A stretch of 56,624 nt of DNA, from positions 1-56,624 of the forward strand of contig REAB01000059.1 in the NCBI GenBank assembly GCA_004293645.1, read 5' to 3'. Source of the stretch: Cytophagia bacterium. Its GTDB lineage: Bacteria > Bacteroidota > Bacteroidia > Cytophagales > Spirosomataceae. Below, piece after piece: positions 29,395 to 36,694 of this stretch. A program made the translations under genes and the position numbers. The notes beneath the pieces were generated by a model. The model did not search any database, was not told where the DNA came from, and saw only the letters and a list, made by a program, of their open reading frames with translations. Each line of letters opens with the position of its first letter. The first letter of the stretch is position 1.

Positions 29395-31947
29395 ATGTAC
29401 CCACCAAAACAAAGCACTTTTTCAACAACAATCACCGTTCTAATTATCGCACAATTCGTTGTATTTCAAGTATTTGCGCAGCAAAAACCCATGCGATTGT
29501 GGTTTAACCAACCCGCCTTTCAACCCAAAGTATTTACCTATAAAGACAAAGTTTTTACGACCCCGTATTACTTTGAAGACAAAGGGTGGTTTGAAGCGCT
29601 GCCCGTTGGCAATGGCCGCTTGGGAGGCATGGTTTTTGGGGGCGTGTTCAATGAGCGCATTCAGCTTAATGAATCGAGTCTTTGGGACGGCTACCGCCGC
29701 AGTGCCACCAATCATCAGTCGGGCAAGGCACTGTCAGAAGTGCAACGGTTGATGTTTGAAGGCAAAAACGATGCCGCCGAAAAACTGGCCGCAAAAACCA
29801 TGATGGGCGAGCCGCTCAATATCAAGCCTTACCAGTCGCTCGGCGATTTGTTTATTGCGCCGCTTACTGCCCCTTCCGATACTGTTTATGAAGGCTATCG
29901 GCGGTGGTTGAGCCTTGATTCGGCCGTGGCCGTTACCCAGTTTCGGCACGGAGGCATCAGCTATCGCCGCGAAGTATTTGCGTCGCACCCTGCCAATGTG
30001 ATTGTTGTTAAGTTTTCGTGCGATAAACCCAACGGGCTCAATTTGCGCGTAAAATTAATGCGCGAACGCGACGCAACGTCGGCGGCGGTGCCCACCGACC
30101 CCCACTGCTTGGCCATGATTGGGCGAATAAACTGCTTAGACGACAGCACCAAGCAGCCCGTTGGAATGCGGTTTGCGGCTTATGTGAAAGCAGTCAGTAA
30201 GTCGGGAAAAATAGCGGTGGCCTCCAATGGCGAGATGACCGTACAAAATGCCAATGAATTGATTCTTTATTTGACGGCTTCGACCAATTATTACGAAAAA
30301 AGCCCCGCCCAAACTTGCCTCCAAACCATTCAGAAAGCAGTCAGTAAACCCCTAACGGCGTTGTTTAAAGAACATTTGGCCGACTACCAAGCCCTTTATA
30401 ACCGCGTAAAAATCAACTTGTCGACCCAGTCAAACCCCGACGAACTCCCGCACGAAAAGCGATTGGAACGGGTTGTTAAAAATAATTTTGAAGACCCGTA
30501 TTTATCCGAATTATTGTTTCAATACGGGCGTTATTTGCTCATTGCGTCGTCGCGCAAGGGGTTTTTGCCCGCCAACTTGCAAGGCATTTGGAACCAAAGC
30601 ATGAACCCGCCGTGGAGTTCAGATTACCATGCTAACATCAATTTACAGATGAATTACATGGCCGCCGAAGCCGCAAATCTCCCCGAATGTACGCTGCCCT
30701 TGTTTGCGCTGATGGACTCGCTGGCGGTGCACGGCAAACCCACCGCCCAAATAATGTACAACGCCCGTGGTTGGGTGGTGCATCACCTTACCGACATTTT
30801 TTGGCGCACTTCGCCCGTTGATGGGGTGGTGGGAGTTTGGCCAATGGGCGGTGGCTGGCTGGCGCATCATCCGTTTGAACATTATCTTTTTTCGGGCAAC
30901 AAAACCTTTTTGCGCCAAAAAGCCTACCCACTTATGAAAGGGGCAGCGCGGTTTTACCTTGATTTTTTGACCCCCATTCCAGCAGGCAAACACTTAGCGG
31001 GCAAGTTGGTAACCAACCCGTCGCACTCGCCCGAAAATGCCTTTGAAAAACCCGACGGCAGCCAAACGCAGTTTACGTACGGTGCTACCATGGATACGCA
31101 GATTTGCCACGAATTATTTACCAATTGCCTACAAGCCATCGCCGATTTGAGCAGCCCAGAACGGCCTTTTGACCCTGCTTTTGAAAAAGAATTGCGGACG
31201 GCATTGGCCCAACTTGCCCCCCTTCAAATCAGTCCGCGTACGGGTGGCATCCAAGAGTGGATTGAAGATTATCGAGAACCCGAAATTGGGCATCGCCACA
31301 TCTCCCATTTGTACGGGTTGTTTCCCAGCAACCAAATCAACGCCCAAACGCCCGATTTATACGTCGCTGCCCGCAAAACGTTGGAAAGAAGGCTGATGGG
31401 CAACCCAAATGCGAAAACAGAAGAAGCCAAAAATCGCTACCTGAGTTACGGCAGTTACCTCAACGGCGAGAGTTTTGGCGGTTGGCAAAGCGTTTGGATT
31501 GCCATGATGTGGCTACGTTTGGGCGATGCCGAACAAGCCTACAAACACCACCAATACCAACTGAAATACGGCATGAAATCCAATTTTTTTGGGCCTGCTT
31601 ATCAATTAGATGGCACTTTTGGGTCGTCGAATGTGGTTACCGAAATGTTGCTGCAAAGTAGCACGGGTACGCTCAATTTGTTGCCCGCGCTGCCCAAGAT
31701 TTGGGCAACGGGTTCGGTGGTTGGGTTGCGGGCTGTGGGCGGATTTGAGGTCTCAATCAAATGGCAAGACACGGCCTTTTCCGAAGCCCGCATTGTATCA
31801 AACAATGGCGCATTGTGCAAATTGTTGGTGAAAGTACCCGTAAAAGTATTTGAAAACGGGAAAGAGATAAAAAGCACCCAAAGCGTTGCCAATGAGCTTG
31901 TTTTTGCCACTAAAAAGGGAAGCGTTTACGTTGTTTCACGGCAATAA
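29395..31947 (+). CDS. GH95-family alpha-L-fucosidase / alpha-L-galactosidase
   Basis: An 850-aa secreted enzyme (signal peptide about 1-29, ending FQVFAQ). The N-terminal beta-sandwich begins WFEALPVGNGRLGGMVFGGV with QLNESSLWDG, a GH95 hallmark. The (alpha/alpha)6 domain has LPANLQGIWNQSMNPPWSSD and YHANINLQMNYMAAEAANLP, which carry the catalytic Asn pair of the family, and GGIQEWIEDY (acid Glu) and EIGHRHISHLYGLFP. The C-terminal domain is typical (GSSNVVTEMLLQSSTGTLNL). Known members hydrolyse alpha-1,2-L-fucosides or alpha-L-galactosides, for example in xyloglucan or pectin side chains. It sits at the edge of the locus and may have its own promoter. Confidence 0.92.
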   Translation: MYPPKQSTFSTTITVLIIAQFVVFQVFAQQKPMRLWFNQPAFQPKVFTYKDKVFTTPYYFEDKGWFEALPVGNGRLGGMVFGGVFNERIQLNESSLWDGYRRSATNHQSGKALSEVQRLMFEGKNDAAEKLAAKTMMGEPLNIKPYQSLGDLFIAPLTAPSDTVYEGYRRWLSLDSAVAVTQFRHGGISYRREVFASHPANVIVVKFSCDKPNGLNLRVKLMRERDATSAAVPTDPHCLAMIGRINCLDDSTKQPVGMRFAAYVKAVSKSGKIAVASNGEMTVQNANELILYLTASTNYYEKSPAQTCLQTIQKAVSKPLTALFKEHLADYQALYNRVKINLSTQSNPDELPHEKRLERVVKNNFEDPYLSELLFQYGRYLLIASSRKGFLPANLQGIWNQSMNPPWSSDYHANINLQMNYMAAEAANLPECTLPLFALMDSLAVHGKPTAQIMYNARGWVVHHLTDIFWRTSPVDGVVGVWPMGGGWLAHHPFEHYLFSGNKTFLRQKAYPLMKGAARFYLDFLTPIPAGKHLAGKLVTNPSHSPENAFEKPDGSQTQFTYGATMDTQICHELFTNCLQAIADLSSPERPFDPAFEKELRTALAQLAPLQISPRTGGIQEWIEDYREPEIGHRHISHLYGLFPSNQINAQTPDLYVAARKTLERRLMGNPNAKTEEAKNRYLSYGSYLNGESFGGWQSVWIAMMWLRLGDAEQAYKHHQYQLKYGMKSNFFGPAYQLDGTFGSSNVVTEMLLQSSTGTLNLLPALPKIWATGSVVGLRAVGGFEVSIKWQDTAFSEARIVSNNGALCKLLVKVPVKVFENGKEIKSTQSVANELVFATKKGSVYVVSRQ

Positions 31948-32040
31948 TGGCGGGCTTGGTTGTTGGGCGTTGAGCCGCAGGTATTTTTCGATGGCCTTAC
32001 AAAATCGCTCAAAGGTGATGGATTTGAACAGATAGTCCCT
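31936..32040 (-). pseudogene. Remnant of a response-regulator receiver domain
   Basis: On the minus strand the intergenic DNA between the GH95 gene and htpG reads RDYLFKSITFERFCKAIEKY, close to the end of receiver domains in LytTR-type regulators (DYLLKPxxFERFLKAVEK). It then reads LRLNAQQPSPP and reaches a stop inside the GH95 3' end. The usual Pro after Lys is Ser here, and no start or upstream receiver sequence is present. I take it as a fragment left by an insertion or deletion. Confidence 0.5.
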
Positions 32041-32131
32041 TAGTTTAAGAAGTCTTGGCACTCATGTTGAACTTTTAGCAACCTATTTCAACACTCAACA
32101 CCTCAACAACTCAACACTCAGCACCCGCCCC

Positions 32132-32173
32132 CTGTCAATCTGTCAGTTTCTGAACGTTTGGAACGGGTTTTGA
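32132..32173 (+). promoter_or_regulatory. Candidate heat-shock promoter of htpG (sigma-54-like)
   Basis: TTGGAACGGGTTTTGA (32158-32173) fits the -24/-12 pattern TTGGCACG-N4-TTGC with two changes. It ends about 40 bp before the htpG start. Just upstream, CTGTCAATCTGTCAG (32132-32146) contains two TGTCA units 8 bp apart, a possible regulator site. A short run of CTCAACA-type repeats (about 32090-32123) precedes it. Confidence 0.45.
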
Positions 32174-32213
32174 GCATCGCTATCTACAAAAATTAAATAC
32201 ACAACCAAATACT

Positions 32214-34046
32214 ATGGACACAGTTGAACAAGTAGAAAAGGGACAATTGTCAATTCACACCGACAATATTTTTCCCATTATCAAAAAATTTCTGTATTCA
32301 GACCACGAAATATTTTTGCGTGAGCTGGTTTCTAATGCCGTAGATGCTACCCAAAAACTCAAAAAATTGGCCGATTTTGGCGAATTTAACGGCGAACTGG
32401 GCGAATTGAAAGTAACGGTAAAACTCGACGAAACGGCCAAAACCATCACCATCAGCGACCGTGGCATTGGCATGACCGCCGACGAAATCAAGAAGTATAT
32501 CAACCAAATTGCGTTTTCGGGCGCGGCTGAGTTTGTTGAAAAATACAAAGAAAAAGAAGACACCCGTGGCAACATCATCGGCAACTTTGGACTTGGTTTT
32601 TACTCGGCTTTTATGGTGGCCAAAGAAGTCGAAATTGTCAGTAAGTCGCACCGAGAAGGCGCGGAAGGCGTGCGCTGGACCTGCGACGGCAGCACCGAGT
32701 TTAGCATCGAAGCCGCCGAAAAAGCCGACCGTGGTACTGATATTATTTTGCACATTGCCGAAGATTCCGAAGAGTTTTTGGGCAAATACCGCCTCACCGA
32801 AATCTTGGAAAAATATGGCAAGTTTTTGCCCGTTGAGATTGAGTTTGACGAAAAAATAATCAACAATCCCAACCCGATTTGGACCAAGCTGCCCGCCGAC
32901 CTCAAAGACGAAGATTACTTGGCGTTTTACAAAGAACTCCACCCATTTAGCGAAGACCCCTTGTTTTGGATTCACCTCAACGTGGACTATCCCTTTAATT
33001 TGACGGGGGTGTTGTATTTTCCAAAACTAAAAAACGACTTCTCGGCTAAGAAAGAAAAAATTCAACTTTATAGCCGTCAGGTGTTTATTACCGACGAAAT
33101 AAAAGACGTAGTGCCCGATTTCTTGACGCTCCTTCACGGCGTGATAGACTCGCCCGATATTCCGCTCAACGTGTCGCGGAGTTACTTGCAAGCCGACGGC
33201 AACGTCAAGAAAATCAGCGGCTACATTACCCGCAAAGTAGCCGACAAACTGGCGGAGATTTTTAGAAACAACCGCGAAGATTTTGAGAAAAAATTTGACG
33301 ACATCGGCCTTTTTGTAAAATATGGCATGATTTCGGACGAGAAGTTTGGCGAAAAAGCCAAAGAGTTTTGTTTGGTAAAAAACACCGCAGGCCAACATTT
33401 TACTTTTGAAGAATACACCAACAAAGTAAAAGACAACCAAACCGACAAAAACGAAACTACGATTTGGCTCTACGCCAGCGACCCTCAAAAGCAAGATGCC
33501 TACGTGCAATCTGCCCAAAAACGGGGCTACGATGTGCTGGTGCTCGACACCGTAATTGACCCGCACTTTATAAATGGCGTGGAGCAAAAACTTGAAAAAA
33601 CCAGCCTCAAACGGGTGGACGCAGACCCGCTCGATAAGCTCATTGAAAAAGAAATTAGCCTCGAAAGTGTACTTTCCAAAGAAGACGAAGAAAAAGTAAA
33701 AAACCTGTTTGAGCAAACCCTGAGCGGTGGGTCTAAACTCACCATCAGCGTAGAAGCCATGCCCACCGACGAGCTGCCCGTGGTCATTACGATGCCCGAG
33801 TTTTTTAGGCGCATGAGCGACATGGCCGCCACTTCTGGCCAGAAGTCTATGTTTGGCGATATGCCGCAGATGCTCAACGTGGCCATCAACGCCAACCACG
33901 CCGTTACTCAGAAAATACTAAACGCCAGCCAAGACGAGCAAACGCAACTGGTGCAACACGCTTATAATTTGGCTTTGCTGTCGCAAGGAATGTTGTCGGG
34001 CAGTGCCCTGACCACGTTTGTGCAGCAAGCTGTGGCACGTTTGTAA
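32214..34046 (+). CDS. htpG: Molecular chaperone HtpG (Hsp90)
   Basis: A 610-aa cytosolic chaperone with the full Hsp90 layout. The N-terminal GHKL ATPase domain has FLRELVSNAVDATQKLK (about 38-54, ATP/Mg Glu-Asn), DRGIGMTADE (about 83-92) and the lid/glycine motif GNFGLGFYSAFMV. The middle domain contains GVIDSPDIPLNVSRSYLQ with the catalytic Arg, and a C-terminal dimerisation domain follows. It helps late folding of client proteins under stress. A sigma-54-like promoter candidate precedes it. The length is normal for Bacteroidota HtpG. comF follows after 4 bp, so both are likely on one transcript. Confidence 0.97.
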   Translation: MDTVEQVEKGQLSIHTDNIFPIIKKFLYSDHEIFLRELVSNAVDATQKLKKLADFGEFNGELGELKVTVKLDETAKTITISDRGIGMTADEIKKYINQIAFSGAAEFVEKYKEKEDTRGNIIGNFGLGFYSAFMVAKEVEIVSKSHREGAEGVRWTCDGSTEFSIEAAEKADRGTDIILHIAEDSEEFLGKYRLTEILEKYGKFLPVEIEFDEKIINNPNPIWTKLPADLKDEDYLAFYKELHPFSEDPLFWIHLNVDYPFNLTGVLYFPKLKNDFSAKKEKIQLYSRQVFITDEIKDVVPDFLTLLHGVIDSPDIPLNVSRSYLQADGNVKKISGYITRKVADKLAEIFRNNREDFEKKFDDIGLFVKYGMISDEKFGEKAKEFCLVKNTAGQHFTFEEYTNKVKDNQTDKNETTIWLYASDPQKQDAYVQSAQKRGYDVLVLDTVIDPHFINGVEQKLEKTSLKRVDADPLDKLIEKEISLESVLSKEDEEKVKNLFEQTLSGGSKLTISVEAMPTDELPVVITMPEFFRRMSDMAATSGQKSMFGDMPQMLNVAINANHAVTQKILNASQDEQTQLVQHAYNLALLSQGMLSGSALTTFVQQAVARL

Positions 34047-34050
34047 GAAG

Positions 34051-34740
34051 ATGCTCCGCTACTGGCACGCCCTCCTCGATTTGGTTTATCCCGACCCGTG
34101 CAGGGCGTGCGGTACGGCTTTGCTCGGCAACGAGTCTATTGTTTGCACCCGCTGCCGTGTTAATTTGCCCCGCACCGACTCGCATTTGGTGGCTATTGAC
34201 TCGCTGCGGCTCAAATTTGCGGGCAAAGTACCCGTGCAAAACGTGTATGCGTTTCTGAAATTTGAACGCGCGGGCAAAGTGCAACGGCTGTTGCACCAAC
34301 TCAAATACAACAACCAGCCCGAAGTGGGACTAATGCTGGGGCGAATGTACGGCCACGAACTCCGCCAAGCGGGAGTGGGAACGGGACTTGATTTGATTGT
34401 ACCCGTGCCGCTCCATCCGCGCAAGTTGGCCCAGCGGGGCTACAACCAAAGCGACAGTCTGGCCGAAGGATTATCGGAGGGTTTGGGCGTGGCGTGGTCT
34501 AATGAGGTATTGGTACGGCAAAAATTTACCGAAACCCAAACGGGCAAAAGCCGCTTTGAACGCTCCGAAAACGTAGCGGGTATTTTTGAAGTAATAAAAC
34601 CAGCCAGGGTCGAAAACCAGCACATTGTAGTGGTGGACGACGTAATGACGACGGGGGCTACCTTGGAGTCGGCTATTGAGGCATTGCTGCAAAACAAAGC
34701 GGCCAGCGTAACGGTTGTTGCGCTGGCCGCTGCGGTGTAG
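34051..34740 (+). CDS. comF: ComF-family phosphoribosyltransferase-like protein
   Basis: A 229-aa protein. The start at 34051 (MLRYWHALLDLVYPDPCRAC) lies 4 bp after htpG; an in-frame ATG at 34018 lies inside htpG and is less likely. An N-terminal double zinc-finger has CRAC (about residues 18-21) and CTRC (about 33-36). The C-terminal half is a type I phosphoribosyltransferase fold with the PRPP loop VVVDDVMTTGAT (about 196-207). ComF helps natural transformation at the inner face of the membrane, though most Bacteroidota members are uncharacterised. Confidence 0.9.
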   Translation: MLRYWHALLDLVYPDPCRACGTALLGNESIVCTRCRVNLPRTDSHLVAIDSLRLKFAGKVPVQNVYAFLKFERAGKVQRLLHQLKYNNQPEVGLMLGRMYGHELRQAGVGTGLDLIVPVPLHPRKLAQRGYNQSDSLAEGLSEGLGVAWSNEVLVRQKFTETQTGKSRFERSENVAGIFEVIKPARVENQHIVVVDDVMTTGATLESAIEALLQNKAASVTVVALAAAV

Positions 34741-34814
34741 AGGCAGCTCTGAAAATGCTTGTTGGGTGTTGGTATAAATTTGATTTTCAATGCTTTATGG
34801 GTATAAGTAAACCG

Positions 34815-34836
34815 CTGCCAAAAATGTATTTGGCAG
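34815..34836. terminator. Hairpin between comF and the dnd operon
   Basis: CTGCCAAA and TTTGGCAG pair perfectly around a 6-nt loop, about 75 bp after the comF stop. There is no U-run. It may end htpG-comF transcription, or be a regulator site for the dnd operon that starts 90 bp later. Confidence 0.4.
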
Positions 34837-34926
34837 GCAAGAAACGCCTTTGCTTCTAATTTCGCTATTTTGCAGAAATTTAGGTAGAAGTACTATATGG
34901 TTTGGCCAAACACATACCCCCTATTT

Positions 34927-36252
34927 ATGTCTTTAATAACTCCCTTTATAGAACAAGAAATCATTGACCAGTACCTGTACGACGATAACCCCCGCCCGTG
35001 GATTATCGGGTTTAGCGGGGGGAAAGACTCGACTATGCTGTTGCAATTGGTTTGGAATGCACTCAAAAAAGTCCCTTCTGAGCTTTTAACCCGTGAAGTT
35101 TATATTATATGTAACGATACAATGGTCGAAAATCCACATATCGTGGACTTTATCAATCGCACCTTAGCCAATATTAACGTTGCGGCATCCGAACAGTCTA
35201 TGCCTTTCATCGTACGCCAAACGATGCCACGTTTAGAAGAAACTTTTTGGGTCAATTTATTGGGTCGAGGCTATCCTGCCCCCAATAATACTTTTCGGTG
35301 GTGTACCGAACGCCTCAAAATCAATCCTACCACGCAGTTTATCAAAAGTAAAATTGACGAACGCGGTGAGGTAATTATTTTGCTTGGTACGCGTTCGGCT
35401 GAAAGTAGCAACCGCGCCCGTAGCATTAAAAAACACGCTGTAAAAGGGCAACGACTGCGCAAACACGTCTTGCCAAATGCCTACGTGTATGCGCCCATCA
35501 AAGACATAGAAACCAACGAAGTGTGGCAATACCTCCAACAAGTACCACCACCGTGGGGCGGCACAAACAAAGAACTCGTAACACTCTATCGCAATGCCAA
35601 TAGCGGCGACTGCCCGTTGGTCATAGACGATACCACGCCCTCTTGTGGCCAAAGCCGCTTTGGCTGCTGGGTGTGTACGGTAGTGAAGAAAGACAAATCA
35701 ATGGAAGGGCTGATTCTGAACGGGGAAGAATGGATGTACCCACTACTCGACCTCCGCGACGAACTGGCAGATGGCCGCAATGTGCGCGAAAACCGAGAGA
35801 TTTTTAGAAGACACAACCGCTTTAAATCTCAAGAGGGTGAAGATGAAACTTGGGGCGCATACACGCCCGAATACCGCGCCAAAATACTCCGTATGGTACT
35901 CGAAGCCCAAAAAGAAGTACAAGAGACACAAGGCGAAAGCCTCCAACTCATCACCCACCAAGAACTCATAGCGATTCAGGTAATTTGGTACCGAGATGGT
36001 ATCCTAAAATACAAAGTAGCTGATATTTATAATTCAATATTTAACGCTCACATTGACATGAGTAAACACGAAGAAAAATTCAGGCAAGAGGAAGAACTCC
36101 TAAGAGAAGTATTTACTGATGAAGATGAGTTTGAGTTTATCCAAAAGTCTTTAAATGTCCTCAAAACTAAATCATTAATGCAACGCAAACGAGGGCTTTC
36201 TAATGACATTGAAAACTTAGTTGAGGAAGCTATCAACAAGAAAAAGAAATGA
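34927..36252 (+). CDS. dndC: DNA phosphorothioation protein DndC (PAPS-reductase-like ATP pyrophosphatase)
   Basis: A 441-aa protein that in known systems activates the DNA backbone and transfers sulfur from the cysteine desulfurase. The PP-loop SGGKDST is at residues 30-36. Four cysteines (Cys126 in FRWCTERLK; Cys240, Cys247 and Cys250 in SCGQSRFGCWVC) fit the Fe-S ligands of the family. The start at 34927 (MSLITPFIEQ) gives the usual about 30 residues before the PP-loop; an ATG at 34897 adds ten residues and cannot be ruled out. The last part (IDMSKHEEKFRQEEELLREV onwards) is helical and AT-rich. It overlaps the next ORF by 4 bp. Confidence 0.92.
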   Translation: MSLITPFIEQEIIDQYLYDDNPRPWIIGFSGGKDSTMLLQLVWNALKKVPSELLTREVYIICNDTMVENPHIVDFINRTLANINVAASEQSMPFIVRQTMPRLEETFWVNLLGRGYPAPNNTFRWCTERLKINPTTQFIKSKIDERGEVIILLGTRSAESSNRARSIKKHAVKGQRLRKHVLPNAYVYAPIKDIETNEVWQYLQQVPPPWGGTNKELVTLYRNANSGDCPLVIDDTTPSCGQSRFGCWVCTVVKKDKSMEGLILNGEEWMYPLLDLRDELADGRNVRENREIFRRHNRFKSQEGEDETWGAYTPEYRAKILRMVLEAQKEVQETQGESLQLITHQELIAIQVIWYRDGILKYKVADIYNSIFNAHIDMSKHEEKFRQEEELLREVFTDEDEFEFIQKSLNVLKTKSLMQRKRGLSNDIENLVEEAINKKKK

Positions 36253-36638
36253 GTAAGCCACTATGTTTCAAAGAAGTAGATGTGGGATTTTACTTGGGCT
36301 TTTTGGAAGCATCAGAAAACGACCCTAATTATAATTTCTTTGACCCTTACACCCAATACATTCCTTCGCAAGATAATTCTTGTGACGAGTTATGGTGCAT
36401 TTGCGACCCAAATGGATCTTTTCATACAATTGAATCAGGCCTTTTTGATGCTTATATTCGCTTGGATAAAGAACCTATTGAAATGAAGTTTTTGGGGTCT
36501 TTTAAAACTTTTAAACTGGCAGAAGAGTGCCTAAACCAATTATTTGAACGAGGTATTAAATTTGAAACTGCACCAGTTGTCGAAAGCGAATATTACTATC
36601 CAGACTACTCAGATAAGAAGCAGTCTATTTTTGTGTAA
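36249..36638 (+). CDS. Unknown 129-aa protein inside the dnd operon
   Basis: The start overlaps the dndC stop (ATGA), so it is translationally coupled and very likely a component or regulator of the system. The protein is acidic, rich in Tyr/Phe and Asp/Glu, with no signal peptide or membrane segment. Clusters of note are NFFDPYTQYIPSQDNSCDEL and a C-terminal EYYYPDYSDKK. I recognise no family. The acidity could indicate DNA mimicry or an accessory subunit, but nothing in the sequence proves this. It is AT-rich like the 5' part of dndD. Confidence 0.7.
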   Translation: MSKPLCFKEVDVGFYLGFLEASENDPNYNFFDPYTQYIPSQDNSCDELWCICDPNGSFHTIESGLFDAYIRLDKEPIEMKFLGSFKTFKLAEECLNQLFERGIKFETAPVVESEYYYPDYSDKKQSIFV

Positions 36639-36694
36639 CCATTGAGTACCTCGTTTTCATGCCCCATCGAGGGCGTATTCAAAATACCTAAGCA

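Noticed and set aside
32090..32125. Possible CRISPR or tandem repeat array (CTCAACA-type units)
   Set aside because: Units are short, irregular and without spacers; low-complexity DNA only.
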